From: an uncultured Pseudomonas sp. | GTDB lineage: Bacteria > Pseudomonadota > Gammaproteobacteria > Pseudomonadales > Pseudomonadaceae | Assembly: GCF_946885955.1 (NCBI RefSeq) | Contig: NZ_CAMPHI010000004.1 | Coordinates: forward strand, 114,893 to 178,892 | Length of the DNA: 64,000 nt | Direction of reading: 5' to 3' | In this document: in pieces, positions 43,563-52,918 of the stretch | How the letters are laid out: each line of letters opens with the position of its first letter | Numbering within the stretch: the first letter of the stretch is position 1 | Translations under genes and position numbers: made by a program | The notes under the pieces: generated by a model | What the model saw: only the letters and a program-made list of their open reading frames with translations | What the model was told of the DNA's origin: nothing | The model's database searches: none

Positions 43563-44510
43563 ATGCCGACAACCCAGAACAATACGACCGTCTACGCCGC
43601 GCCGGTGATGCGCAAGCTAGCCGAGCGCGTCGCCGACCTGCAGCCGTCACTGCGCAAGGTCGCCGACTTCATTCTGCGCCACCCGCTGAAAGCCGCGACC
43701 CTGACCATCGAGGAACTGGCCGTGGAAACCGCCACCTCGCCTGCAGCGGTCAATCGCCTGGCCAAGGCCATCGACCTGGGCGGCTACACCGGTTTGAAGG
43801 CCGAGCTGGTGGACACCCTGCAACAAATGGTGTCGCCGGTGGACAAACTGCGCAACGAACTGGCGCAGCGCACCGACGGCGGTTTCGGCCTGCACGAGCA
43901 ACTGCAGATCGCCGGCAGCAACCTGGCCACCGCCAGCGCCAACAACAGTGCGGAAACCTTCGAGGCCTTCGTCAGCTGCCTGATCGAGGCGCGCAAGATC
44001 TATATCCTCGGCTTCGGCAACAGCGCCTATATGGCCGGCCTGGCCGCGGCCAATCTGGTGCCGTTCTGCGCCGACGCTATAGCCATCAGCATGGAGGGCG
44101 GCAACGAAAACGCCGCCTACCGCCTGGCCGCGATCACCGACCGCGACGTGCTGCTGTCGATCTCACTGCCGCGTTATTCCCTCGACACCCTGCAACTCTC
44201 GCGCTTCGCCAGCGAACGCGGTGCCACCGTGCTGGCGATCACCGACTCGCCGGCCTCGCCGTTGACCGCGATCGCCCGTCACGCGCTGTTCGCCCCGGCC
44301 GATCACCCGGTTCTGATCAGCTCCAACGGCGCCGTACTGGCGCTGATCGAGGGGCTGGTCGCCGGGGTCATGGCGCGCAACAAGGAAGCCGTGCAACTGG
44401 CCGCCGAGTTGACCGAGAGCGTGATGTCCTACTTGCACATGCCGAGCGCGACGCAAACCACGCGCAAGCCGAAGAAGCGCCGTAGCCCAGTGCCGCCGCG
44501 TACGCTATAG
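43563..44510 (+). CDS. MurR/RpiR-family transcriptional regulator
   Basis: A 315-residue regulator starting MPTTQNNTTVYAAPVMRKLA. The N-terminal RpiR helix-turn-helix has SLRKVADFILRHP and LTIEELAVETATSPAAVNRL; the SIS domain follows with IYILGFGNSAYMAGLAAANL and LLSISLPRYSLDT. The SIS domain normally binds a sugar phosphate, but this subgroup beside cyanophycin genes may bind a dipeptide or Arg derivative. The frame is open far upstream over the hydrolase gene; the ATG 95 bases after it is chosen by family length. It ends in a basic tail. Confidence 0.9.
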   Translation: MPTTQNNTTVYAAPVMRKLAERVADLQPSLRKVADFILRHPLKAATLTIEELAVETATSPAAVNRLAKAIDLGGYTGLKAELVDTLQQMVSPVDKLRNELAQRTDGGFGLHEQLQIAGSNLATASANNSAETFEAFVSCLIEARKIYILGFGNSAYMAGLAAANLVPFCADAIAISMEGGNENAAYRLAAITDRDVLLSISLPRYSLDTLQLSRFASERGATVLAITDSPASPLTAIARHALFAPADHPVLISSNGAVLALIEGLVAGVMARNKEAVQLAAELTESVMSYLHMPSATQTTRKPKKRRSPVPPRTL

Positions 44511-44646
44511 ACGCCCGCTGGTTGCGCGCTTGTGGGGGCGGGTTCATTCACCAACACCTTCGCAACGACGATGATTTTTCGCGGCTAAAGCCCCTTCCAC
44601 AGGATCGGGGCGCGCTCAATATTGGATCGGGATATAAGGATCGCCG

Positions 44647-45486
44647 ATGACCGCCCGCACCCTGCTGCTCACCGCCCTGGCCATGCTCGCCTTCGCCGGT
44701 AATTCCCTGCTCTGCCGCCTGGCCCTGCGCGACGGCGATATCGACGCCGCCAGTTTCACCAGCGTACGTATCATCAGCGGCGCCCTGACGCTGTGGTTGC
44801 TGCTGCGCTTGCGCCGCGGCGCCACGCCGAGTGCCGGTAGCTGGCCGGCCGCCGCCGCATTGTTCGCCTATGCCGCGGCCTTCTCCTTCGCCTATAACAG
44901 CCTGGCTGCCGGCACCGGCGCGCTGCTGTTGTTCGGCGCGGTGCAGATCAGCATGTTGCTGTGGGGCTTTTATCGCGGCGAGCGCCTCAACCGGCTGAGC
45001 ACCGCCGGCCTGCTGATCGCCCTCGCCGGCCTGCTAATGCTGTTGTTGCCGGGGGCCAGCGCACCAGCAACCGGCGGCGCGCTGCTGATGGTGCTGGCTG
45101 GTGCGGCCTGGGGCGCCTACTCGCTGCTCGGCCGCGGAGTCGCCGACCCGCTGGCCGCCACCGCCGGCAATTTTCTGCGCGCGGTTCTGCTGGCGCTGCC
45201 GCTCAGCCTCGTGCTGTTCGAAAATGCCCGCTGGAGCCAAAACGGAGTGATCTACGCGCTACTGTCGGGCGCCGTGACCTCGGGCGTCGGTTATTTCATC
45301 TGGTACGCCGCGCTGGCTGGCTTGAAGTCCCTGCAGGCCGCCAGCGTGCAACTCAGCGTGCCGATCATCGCGGCCCTGGCCGGGGTCGTGCTGCTGGAAG
45401 AAGCCTTGAGCCTGCGTCTGACGCTCAGTTCGCTGGCGGTGCTCGGCGGCATCGCCTTGATCCTCTGTGCCAAGCAACGCGCCTGA
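44647..45486 (+). CDS. EamA/DMT-superfamily transporter
   Basis: A 279-residue inner-membrane protein with about ten helices in two EamA halves. The first opens LLLTALAMLAFAGNSLLCRLAL with ASFTSVRIISGAL, the second GGALLMVLAGAAWGAYSLLGRGV and ends ISRLTLSSLAVLGGIALIL-like. These export amino acids or other metabolites. It follows the RpiR gene by 136 bases and may belong to the same locus, for example exporting excess Arg or Asp, by inference. Confidence 0.88.
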   Translation: MTARTLLLTALAMLAFAGNSLLCRLALRDGDIDAASFTSVRIISGALTLWLLLRLRRGATPSAGSWPAAAALFAYAAAFSFAYNSLAAGTGALLLFGAVQISMLLWGFYRGERLNRLSTAGLLIALAGLLMLLLPGASAPATGGALLMVLAGAAWGAYSLLGRGVADPLAATAGNFLRAVLLALPLSLVLFENARWSQNGVIYALLSGAVTSGVGYFIWYAALAGLKSLQAASVQLSVPIIAALAGVVLLEEALSLRLTLSSLAVLGGIALILCAKQRA

Positions 45487-45561
45487 GTCTCCGCCGAGCT
45501 GAATCAAACCCGCGGCGCCGTTGTCCCCTATGCTGTGACCATCGGAAAACCGGAGTCCCGC

Positions 45562-46050
45562 ATGCTGTCCACCCGTATTGTTCGTGCTCTGCTCGCCGGC
45601 CTGTTACTGGCCGGCCTCGCGGCGTGCAGCAGTTTCGCCCCGCGCGACCCGCTGCATATCGACCTGGTCGGCCTCGAGCCGCTGCCCGGCGAAGGCCTGG
45701 AAATGCGCTTCGCGCTGAAGCTGCGCATTCAAAACCCCAACGACCAGGCCATCACCTACAACGGCGTAGCCTTGCAGCTGGCGATCAATAACCAACCGCT
45801 GGCCAGCGGCGTGAGCGACCAGAGCGGCCAGGTGCCGCGCTTCGGCGAAACATTGATCCGGGTGCCGGTGAGCATCTCGGCCTATTCGGCGATGCGCCAG
45901 GCCTGGGGCGCCGCGGGCTATACGCCGGGCGCCGGGCTGCCATACCAACTGAGCGGCAAACTCGGCGGCGGCCTGTTCGGCAGCGCGCGCTTCACCGACA
46001 GCGGCACGCTGAAATGGCCGGCGCCAGCCCCTGCGGCTCCGCGCCCATAA
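45562..46050 (+). CDS. LEA type 2 family lipoprotein
   Basis: A 162-residue protein with lipobox LLAGLAAC after a short signal, then the LEA2 (WHy) domain: IDLVGLEPLPGEGLEMRFALKLRIQNPND, YNGVALQLAINNQPLASGVS, GETLIRVPVSISAYS. WHy domains in bacterial lipoproteins are linked to desiccation or stress, but the role is not established. The C-terminus is Ala/Pro-rich. The ATG before the signal is chosen; the frame opens nine codons earlier. Confidence 0.88.
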   Translation: MLSTRIVRALLAGLLLAGLAACSSFAPRDPLHIDLVGLEPLPGEGLEMRFALKLRIQNPNDQAITYNGVALQLAINNQPLASGVSDQSGQVPRFGETLIRVPVSISAYSAMRQAWGAAGYTPGAGLPYQLSGKLGGGLFGSARFTDSGTLKWPAPAPAAPRP

Positions 46051-46304
46051 GCTGCATAAACCCGCTGGCAACATGGCGGCCAAGGAGCCGCTTGGGGCAC
46101 CCGAAGACCTTGGCGCAATGCTCGGGCTCAGTGCGTGGCCGGCCCGCTTGGGTTCGCCGCAGAACACCAGACAAACGGCACCTCCCTGCCGGAACGGTGT
46201 CGATTGGCTAGTGTCCATTTTCTATTCAGCAGCCTGCTCAACACTGCGAAAACAGTGTCGTTCCGCGTCATAACGCTTTGGCCAACGCTAAAAAGGAAAT
46301 CGAT

Positions 46305-47654
46305 ATGCGCCTGATCAGCCCTGCTTCGCAGTCTATGCGCGGCCCTCTGCTTGCCCTAGGTTTGTCCTCCCTGCCGCTCAGCGCCGCGGATTTTCGGGTA
46401 ACCACCGAAGCCGACCAACTCAACAGAACCTGTGCGGCGCAGTGTTCGTTACGCGACGCGGTTGAAGCGGCCAATCGCCAGGGCGGCGCGAATCGCATCA
46501 TCCTGCCGGCCGGAACCTATACCCTGACGCTGCCACCACCGCTGGGCGAGGATTACGAAATTCTCGACGACGATGAGAACCAAAACGGCGATCTGGACGT
46601 GAGCGGAAATATCCGCCTCGTGGGTGCAGGCGTCGATGCCAGCATTATCGACGGCAACCACACCGATCGACTGTTCGAGGTGCTGGCCGGCGCCGAGTTG
46701 CGAGTCGAACGTGTCACCCTGCGCAACGGTCGCACCAGCTTTTACGGTGCGGGCATCGAGAACCACGGGCTATTGACCGTGCGCAGCTCGCGCCTGGACA
46801 ACAACTTCGCCGCGGGTATGTTCCAGCCCGGTGCTGGCGGAGGCATCGCCAATTTCGGCCAGCTCTACCTGTACAACTCAACTCTGCAGCGCAACAACTC
46901 CAGCGCGGGCGAAGCCTATCAGGGACGCGGCGGCGGGCTCTTCAATGCCGGCGATGCGCTAGTCCGCGACACCACCTTCAGCGACAACGGCGCTTCCGAC
47001 GACGATGAAAGTGGCATGGGCGGTGGCCTCTACAACAAAGGCAATGCCGACGTTGCGCGCAGTGCCTTTATCAACAACTGGTCTGCGGGCAGCGGCGCGG
47101 CCATCAGCAATCACGCAGTGCTCAAACTGAGCAACAGCACGCTGAGCGGCAACAACAATATCTATTCCTACTATGGCGGCATCTTCAGTAATGGCCACGC
47201 CTACTCTTTCTACAACGGCGCGCCGGACGCAACGCTGATTCACGTCACCATCGCCGGCAACTTCGGTGGCGGTCTGTTCAACTACGGCAAGCTGCTGCTG
47301 CGCAACAGCCTGGTGAGCGGTAACAGCGACCGTGAAGACGAAGAGTCGGTCAACAACTGCCTCAATAGTGGCACCGAGGCGACCTACCAGGCGCGGGGCA
47401 TGCTATTGGGCAACGGACCGGGTAATTGCACCGCCGAGCTGTATGTCGAGAACGATCAGACCTTCGTCACCGTGCTGGAACCACTGGCAGATAACGGCGG
47501 CATGACCCAGACCCACGCCTTGCGACCCGCCAGCCCTGCGCTGGATGCCGCAATTGGCAATTGCAGCAGCCACGATCAACGCCGCGCACCGCGCCCACTG
47601 GACGGTGACGGCGATGGCATCGCGGTTTGCGACCTGGGTGCCTATGAGCGTTAG
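46305..47654 (+). CDS. Secreted CSLREA-domain beta-helix protein
   Basis: A 449-residue protein with a signal-like N-terminus (SMRGPLLALGLSSLPLSAA), then CAAQCSLRDAVEAANRQGG, the CSLREA domain that opens many secreted right-handed beta-helix proteins. The body repeats N..G..L..S.L..N (GAGIENHGLLTVRSSRLDN, GGGLFNAGDALVRDTTFSDN), and the end ALDAAIGNC plus RRAPRPLDGDGDG-type segment marks an anchor (choice-of-anchor Q). AAAGGAAA lies before the ATG. A surface or secreted adhesin-like role is likely; enzymatic activity is not evident. Confidence 0.85.
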   Translation: MRLISPASQSMRGPLLALGLSSLPLSAADFRVTTEADQLNRTCAAQCSLRDAVEAANRQGGANRIILPAGTYTLTLPPPLGEDYEILDDDENQNGDLDVSGNIRLVGAGVDASIIDGNHTDRLFEVLAGAELRVERVTLRNGRTSFYGAGIENHGLLTVRSSRLDNNFAAGMFQPGAGGGIANFGQLYLYNSTLQRNNSSAGEAYQGRGGGLFNAGDALVRDTTFSDNGASDDDESGMGGGLYNKGNADVARSAFINNWSAGSGAAISNHAVLKLSNSTLSGNNNIYSYYGGIFSNGHAYSFYNGAPDATLIHVTIAGNFGGGLFNYGKLLLRNSLVSGNSDREDEESVNNCLNSGTEATYQARGMLLGNGPGNCTAELYVENDQTFVTVLEPLADNGGMTQTHALRPASPALDAAIGNCSSHDQRRAPRPLDGDGDGIAVCDLGAYER

Positions 47655-47670
47655 CACGGCGTAGCCCAGA

Positions 47671-48546
47671 CTAGGGTGAAGCGACCTTCTCGCCCTCACT
47701 TTTACCCTCACGGGAAAGGTGCTCGATCACCGCGTTCAACTCGGCGCCGAACAGCAGTACCGCCGCGGAGATGTACAGGTACAGGAGAAAGATGATGATT
47801 GCGCCGATGCTGCCGTACATGGCGTCGTAGGTCGCGAAGTTCTGCGCGTAGTAACCGAAGCCCAGGGAGGCGCTGATCCATACCAGCACCGCGAGCACCG
47901 AGCCCGGGGTGATAAAGCGGAATTCCTGCTCGACATCCGGAGCGACGTAATAGGCCACCGCCACCGTCGACATCAGCAGCAACACCACGATAGGCCAGCG
48001 CAACCAGGCCCAGAGCAGCACCACCAAGTATTCGATGCCGAACTGCTGCGCCAGCCAACTCATCCACTGCGGCCCCACCACCATGAAGCCCGCCGCCAGC
48101 AGCAGCATGGCGGCGGCGGCCAGCGTGTAGATCAGCGACAGCGGAAAACGCTTCCAGGCCGGGCGCCCCTCCGTCACGCCATAGGCCTTGTTGGTCGCAT
48201 CCATGATCAGGCGCACCGCCGCCGAGGCGGTCCACAACGCCACCAGAATCCCCGCGGAAAACAGCCCGGTCTTCTGCTTTTGCAACTGCACGATCACCGC
48301 GTCGATCAGCTCCATCGCCTCCTGCGGCATCACAATTGCGGCCTGTGCACGCAGCCAGTCGAGAAACGGCTGCAGGTCCAGTACGCCAATCAACGCGACC
48401 ATGAACAACAGAAAGGGGAACAACGAGAAGAACATCTGAAATGCCAGTGCCGCGGCATACACGGACAGATCGTCCTTTACGAAATCGACCACCGTGCGCT
48501 TTGCCACTGCGCCCAGACGAACCCCCTCCATCTCCGGAAAAAACAT
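47671..48546 (-). CDS. YihY/virulence factor BrkB family membrane protein
   Basis: A 291-residue protein with six membrane helices. Family landmarks are [41 protein letters not shown] and the C-terminal [29 protein letters not shown]. Once called ribonuclease BN by error; the role is unknown, possibly a transporter. It converges on the beta-helix gene with a 16-base gap and is divergent from yjdM. Confidence 0.93.
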   Translation of the reverse strand: MFFPEMEGVRLGAVAKRTVVDFVKDDLSVYAAALAFQMFFSLFPFLLFMVALIGVLDLQPFLDWLRAQAAIVMPQEAMELIDAVIVQLQKQKTGLFSAGILVALWTASAAVRLIMDATNKAYGVTEGRPAWKRFPLSLIYTLAAAAMLLLAAGFMVVGPQWMSWLAQQFGIEYLVVLLWAWLRWPIVVLLLMSTVAVAYYVAPDVEQEFRFITPGSVLAVLVWISASLGFGYYAQNFATYDAMYGSIGAIIIFLLYLYISAAVLLFGAELNAVIEHLSREGKSEGEKVASP

Positions 48547-48729
48547 ATTCCCTCCCCGCTACCCAGCCAGCCGAATACCGATTGGAACGGAACAACGACC
48601 GTCGAGTTCAAGGGATCGCCACCCGGTGCAGCGCAACGACCACTGAACGCCAGAGCACGGATATCTCATCCGCCCCGAAAAACCCTATATAATTCGCGGC
48701 TTTTACCGAAACCGACCCGAGGATTACTC

Positions 48730-49071
48730 GTGAGCACCTTGCCTCCTTGCCCCAAATGCAACTCCGAATACACCTATGAAGACGGCCAGCTGCTGGTCTG
48801 CCCGGAATGCGCGCACGAATGGTCGGCCGCTGGTGCGACCGATGCGACCGACGACGCCAAGGTGATCAAGGACTCGGTGGGCAACGTGCTGCAGGACGGC
48901 GATACCATCACCGTGATCAAGGACCTCAAGGTCAAAGGCTCGTCGCTGGTGGTCAAGGTCGGTACCAAGGTCAAGGGCATCCGCCTGTGCGATGGCGATC
49001 ACGACATCGACTGCAAGATCGACGGCATCGGCGCGATGAAGCTCAAGTCCGAGTTCGTGCGCAAGGTCTAG
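48730..49071 (+). CDS. yjdM: Zinc-ribbon protein YjdM (PhnA-like)
   Basis: A 113-residue protein starting with GTG ([18 protein letters not shown]) after GAGGA. An N-terminal zinc ribbon CPKCN...CPEC is followed by a small SH3-like barrel ([41 protein letters not shown]). Known as PhnA or YjdM; the early phosphonate link was not borne out in E. coli, so function is uncertain. Confidence 0.95.
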   Translation: MSTLPPCPKCNSEYTYEDGQLLVCPECAHEWSAAGATDATDDAKVIKDSVGNVLQDGDTITVIKDLKVKGSSLVVKVGTKVKGIRLCDGDHDIDCKIDGIGAMKLKSEFVRKV

Positions 49072-49088
49072 CAGGCTGCTGACAACGA

Positions 49089-49119
49089 CACCCAGGCTTC
49101 GTTTGGCGAAGCCTGGGTG
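49089..49119. terminator. Hairpin after yjdM
   Basis: ACCCAGGCTTCG and CGAAGCCTGGGT form a perfect 12-base stem with a 6-base loop, 18 bases after the stop codon. There is no T-run, so termination may be weak or Rho-assisted. Confidence 0.65.
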
Positions 49120-49290
49120 ATTCGGCCCTACGATCCCGGTGCTCGGCCAGGTTCCCAGCAGGCCCGCACGCCCCTCCCGCTTTCCGGCGGCGACACAGCG
49201 CACTGCCTACAACGGCCAGACAATTCGATATCCATTGGCTAGCATAATAAGGATGCATGTCAGCCGGCGCGATACTTCGGAGGTGCCGCC

Positions 49291-50016
49291 ATGCGACTCC
49301 TGCTGTTGATTACGCTGCTCATGGCATACCCGCCGCTGCACGCCGAGCAATGGCGGGTGGTCGGCGACGCTCAGGCCGCGCCTTACAGTTTTATTGTCGA
49401 GGGCAATGACAAACCGCTGGGGCTGGACGTCGAGTTGGTCAAGGCGGTGCTGGACGAGATTGGCATCCCCTATACGATGCGTCTTTACCCTTGGGAAAGG
49501 GTCGTGCATATGCTCGATCGCGGCGAAGCCGATATCGGTTTCCAATTCATCGGCAGCCCCGAGCGCATGCGTCAATACGAGCTGGCGGGTCCGTTACGCA
49601 TCGGCTCGACCGTATTCATGACAACCTACAAAACCGCGATTCGCGATTGGCACGAATTCGCCGATCTGACGCCCTATGTCATCGGCCAGGTCAGGGGTTA
49701 TACCTACCAATCGGCCTATGACAAGGCCGTACTGACCCGAGACACCAGTGCGCACACCCCCAACCAACTGGTGTCGATGCTGCTGGCCGGACGCATAGGC
49801 ATTATCGTCGGCGATCGCGATCAACTGATGTATTTCATCCGCGAGCAACACGCCGAAGGAAGTGTGCGTATCCTGCCCACACCATTGGTGGAAATGCCGC
49901 GCTACGTGGCGTTCGCCAAAGGTGATAGCGCACGCGCGGCGCAGTTCTCGAGCACCCTGGAGCGCTTACGGCAATCCGGTGCGCTGAGCGTTATCTACCG
50001 ACGCTGGCAACAATAA
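49291..50016 (+). CDS. Periplasmic substrate-binding protein (polar amino acid type)
   Basis: A 241-residue protein with signal peptide MRLLLLITLLMAYPPLHA, then WRVVGDAQAAPYSFIVEGND, GLDVELVKAVLDEIGIPYTM, GEADIGFQFIGSPERMRQY. Family 3 solute-binding fold without ABC partners nearby; many such orphan proteins in pseudomonads are sensors or of unknown ligand. The C-terminal VIYRRWQQ matches a fragment 315 bases downstream (IIYRRWQ), so a second copy once existed here. Confidence 0.88.
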   Translation: MRLLLLITLLMAYPPLHAEQWRVVGDAQAAPYSFIVEGNDKPLGLDVELVKAVLDEIGIPYTMRLYPWERVVHMLDRGEADIGFQFIGSPERMRQYELAGPLRIGSTVFMTTYKTAIRDWHEFADLTPYVIGQVRGYTYQSAYDKAVLTRDTSAHTPNQLVSMLLAGRIGIIVGDRDQLMYFIREQHAEGSVRILPTPLVEMPRYVAFAKGDSARAAQFSSTLERLRQSGALSVIYRRWQQ

Positions 50017-50036
50017 CCAAACCCAGGAGCCTGACC

Positions 50037-50231
50037 ATGCGCACCTTACTACTGCTGGCGAGCCTGCCCGCCCTGATCCTGTTGAGCGCCTGCGGCGCCG
50101 GTGAAACCGCCGCCACCGCGACCCTGCAAGCCGAACAGGCCAAGCAACTGCAACAGCAGACCGAACAATTGAAGCAACAGATCGAGCAGCTCAACGAGCA
50201 AAGCGAAAAGCGCCTCGAACAGGCGTATTGA
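50037..50231 (+). CDS. Small coiled-coil lipoprotein
   Basis: A 64-residue protein with lipobox LILLSAC after a short signal, then a Gln/Glu-rich helix (AEQAKQLQQQTEQLKQQIEQ) with heptad spacing, likely a coiled coil anchored to the membrane. AGGAG precedes the ATG, 20 bases after the binding-protein stop, so the two may be cotranscribed. Unknown function. Confidence 0.8.
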   Translation: MRTLLLLASLPALILLSACGAGETAATATLQAEQAKQLQQQTEQLKQQIEQLNEQSEKRLEQAY

Positions 50232-50239
50232 GAGCAGCG

Positions 50240-50314
50240 CTACTGCACCGGCAGGAAGTTCAGAAACAGCAGGCCCTGGGCATAGTTCACGCCGATGCGC
50301 CGGAAGCGTTCGTC
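50240..50314 (-). pseudogene. 3' fragment of the lipoprotein gene at 51917-52684
   Basis: On the reverse strand the fragment reads DERFRRIGVNYAQGLLFLNF and LPVQ then stop, identical in protein to the end of the intact gene downstream (51917 onward). Homology stops before the Asp; upstream sequence is unrelated. So a duplicate was deleted down to its last 24 codons. Confidence 0.85.
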
Positions 50315-50330
50315 AGGCGCATCGGACGCC

Positions 50331-50354
50331 ATCATTTACCGGCGCTGGCAGTAA
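50331..50354 (+). pseudogene. 3' fragment of a binding-protein gene
   Basis: The reading IIYRRWQ and stop corresponds to the end of the gene at 49291-50016 (VIYRRWQQ and stop). Only about eight codons remain. It abuts the reverse-strand fragment at 50240-50314, so two truncated 3' ends lie back to back, as after deletion of a duplicated segment. Confidence 0.6.
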
Positions 50355-50413
50355 TCGGACAACCGCTGAACCGGCAGCGACGCGGCAAGCCGCGCCGCCC
50401 TATCGCCCGTGAT

Positions 50414-51760
50414 CTACATCACGATGATCTGCATCTCGGTACCGACGTTCACCTCCAAGCCAGCAGCTCCCGCATTGAGAACCTGACTGGTACCGCGCAA
50501 CGGGTTGTAAAGGGTAACCGCCCCCTGACGCGCCAAGGTCACCTTGCCGCTCTTCTGCGCCCAGAACACCCATACCCAATGCCCATCCGCACGCTGCCAA
50601 GCCATGCTCAACATGCCATCCGGTGCGTTGGGAAATGCGGGAGCGACTTGGGGAGTGAGGCTCGGCCCGGTGATGTCGAGAAAGCGCTGGAGTGCCTTAT
50701 ACGCCGGCTTCTGGCTGCCATCCAGGCGTAGCAGCCCGTAATGTTGATCGCGCGGGGTGGCTCGAGCATCCAGATCGCTCAGGTTGAACAGGAAGATGCG
50801 GTCGTAATCCATGGCGCTCATCAAAGCGACGCGCTTGAGCAGATAGTCGGCCTGACCCTGCTCGCCAATCAGCGGCTGCCACTCCACCGGTCCGCTGTAG
50901 CTGGACCAACCGAATTCGGTCGCCCAGATCGCCTGGGCATTGCGCTCGCGCAATTGCTGGTTGAGTACTGTGCCACGCTGAAGAAAGTCCTTGTCCGCCA
51001 CCACATCACCTTCGGGAGAAAGGCTATAGGGGTGATAGGCGGCAATCCGATCGCTGCCAATGCTGCCCAGTTGAGCCATGGCCTCGAACATCAAACCACC
51101 CTGTACCGGCATCTGGCTGTAGTACGCCATCCCGCCCATTACCCGCTGGGCCGCCGGGTTGGCAGTCGCCAGGCGGGCCAGGCTGGTTTCCAGCAAATGG
51201 CTATACGCCGCCGGATCCTCGGCGGGCTGCCAGAACGATGGAATGTTTTGCTCGTTCCAAACCTGCCAAGCATTGACGCTGGGGTAGCGAGCCGCCAGAT
51301 AGCCCATGCTGTCGGCGAACTGCTCGGCGGACACTGGCGGGTACTGATCATAATTGCTGGTACCGGCGGGGGCGCTACTGGCGAATGGCGCCGAGCCGAC
51401 CATGAACAGCAACGACTGCACATTTTTCTCCGCCAACACTTCGGTCATGCGGTCCATCTCGGTCAATTGCCACTGGCCCGGCGTCGGCTCCAGGCGGTCC
51501 CAGTGCAGATCGACACGCACCCAGTTCAAGCCCAGCGCCTGTAGCTGATCCAGTTGCTTGCGGTATTGCGCCTCATCGAACCAGAGCAGTTGGGCGTTCA
51601 CGCCCAGAAAGTCGGCCCAGACCACCTCTCGCGACGCTTGCAGCGATAACGACGGCTCGGCTTCGAGGGTGGGACAGATCAATGCCGCAGCACTGAATGC
51701 CAATGCTGCGAGTGAGTTACGACCAAACGAGCCTAGGGAACTACGCGTCCATATTTTCAT
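50414..51760 (-). CDS. PslG-like glycoside hydrolase (GH39 type)
   Basis: A 448-residue exported protein: signal-like region SLAALAFSAAALICPTLEA, then a TIM barrel starting VVWADFLGVNAQLLWFDEAQ, LGLNWVRVDLHWDRLEPTPG. The acid/base Glu is in NAWQVWNEQNIPSFW and the nucleophile in AIWATEFGWSSYSG, as in GH39; a small C-terminal beta domain follows. Length and order resemble P. aeruginosa PslG, an endo-glycosidase acting on Psl polysaccharide, but no psl genes are nearby, so another exopolysaccharide may be the substrate. Confidence 0.82.
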   Translation of the reverse strand: MKIWTRSSLGSFGRNSLAALAFSAAALICPTLEAEPSLSLQASREVVWADFLGVNAQLLWFDEAQYRKQLDQLQALGLNWVRVDLHWDRLEPTPGQWQLTEMDRMTEVLAEKNVQSLLFMVGSAPFASSAPAGTSNYDQYPPVSAEQFADSMGYLAARYPSVNAWQVWNEQNIPSFWQPAEDPAAYSHLLETSLARLATANPAAQRVMGGMAYYSQMPVQGGLMFEAMAQLGSIGSDRIAAYHPYSLSPEGDVVADKDFLQRGTVLNQQLRERNAQAIWATEFGWSSYSGPVEWQPLIGEQGQADYLLKRVALMSAMDYDRIFLFNLSDLDARATPRDQHYGLLRLDGSQKPAYKALQRFLDITGPSLTPQVAPAFPNAPDGMLSMAWQRADGHWVWVFWAQKSGKVTLARQGAVTLYNPLRGTSQVLNAGAAGLEVNVGTEMQIIVM

Positions 51761-51916
51761 ACCTGACTACTCCTGTAGAAGGTGGATTGCACCGCCCCTA
51801 AGCATAATCAAATGAGGATTCGCAGTCGAAATAAGGATTTGAGTGTCAACAGGCCATTTATGGCGCCAAGCTACACATCCCAAGCCAGATGGATTGTGCG
51901 GAACTGACGTTGAGCC

Positions 51917-52684
51917 TCATTGCACCGGTAGAAAATTCAGAAATAGCAGGCCCTGGGCATAGTTCACACCGATGCGCCGGAAGCGTTCGTCCAGAACATC
52001 GGTGAGCAGATCCAGGCGCGCCACCATCTTGCCGAACTCCACGGCGTAACTGAGGTTATGGCCATCGGCGGAAATCTCGTTGGAGAGCAGCCAGGGCCTA
52101 CCTGCGGCATCGCGACGGTTGGCGAGCATCCAGGCGGCTATTTCGATATTGCGCGCGGCATTGTGGATGAACTGCGGGTCCAGCGAATCGGTCAGGTAGA
52201 ACTCGGTACGGCCGCCATGGGCGGCGATCAGCATGCTCCCCAGGGCATAAATGAAGGCCCCGACCCGGTCACCCTGATAGTCGGCGCTGAGCGCATAGCC
52301 GAGTGCGGCGACATCGGTGCGCCCGCCGAGCGCCGGCAGCGGTCGTCCCTCCTCGATTGCCAGCTGCACTGCCCGCGCCGCCGCCTGGCGGTCGGCCAGG
52401 CCGGTTTTGCGCCACTCCCGCGGGTTGCGCAGGTAGAGCTTGTCGAGCAGGCGATAAAGGCTGTTGAGGTTGTTGCGCATACCGAGTGTAGCCATGCGAT
52501 CGGCATTGCTTTGCAGGAACTCGCCGGGCTTGATCGGGCTGCGGTTGCTGACGATGGATTGGTGATCCTGATGGCTGGCGCAGCCGCCAAGCCCCAGAAG
52601 CGCGATCAACAGCAGCCCGCCGAGCTTTTTGCAGCCCGACGCGCGCCGCCGGGAAACCTGCGCGAATAGAGTCTCACCCACCAT
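51917..52684 (-). CDS. Conserved lipoprotein of unknown function
   Basis: A 255-residue protein from the ATG before VGETLFAQVSRRRAS. A basic start, hydrophobic KLGGLLLIALLGLGGC lipobox, then an all-helical soluble domain with LNSLYRLLDKLYLRNPREW and AFIYALGSMLIAAHGGRTEF. It ends DERFRRIGVNYAQGLLFLNF-LPVQ, a sequence duplicated as a fragment at 50240-50314. No domain I can name. The frame also opens 35 codons earlier, but those lack a signal-peptide logic. Confidence 0.78.
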   Translation of the reverse strand: MVGETLFAQVSRRRASGCKKLGGLLLIALLGLGGCASHQDHQSIVSNRSPIKPGEFLQSNADRMATLGMRNNLNSLYRLLDKLYLRNPREWRKTGLADRQAAARAVQLAIEEGRPLPALGGRTDVAALGYALSADYQGDRVGAFIYALGSMLIAAHGGRTEFYLTDSLDPQFIHNAARNIEIAAWMLANRRDAAGRPWLLSNEISADGHNLSYAVEFGKMVARLDLLTDVLDERFRRIGVNYAQGLLFLNFLPVQ

Positions 52685-52918
52685 GAGTCGTAACCATCTA
52701 CGTGTGTCGTGATGGTGTAACGCTAGCAACAAAATCCGCCTTGGGCTGAGTTTCTGCCGCAAAGCATGACTTGCAGCGCAATCAAGCACCTAAAAACGAA
52801 TCTTAAAGTCAGCTAGCAAAATCGCCCCGCCCGTCACAACGGCCTGAATTGTGCGTTGAGAAGCTCGTTTTAGAGCGGTTTACCCGTATGATGCGCAACT
52901 TTTTGCGCAGACTCATCC

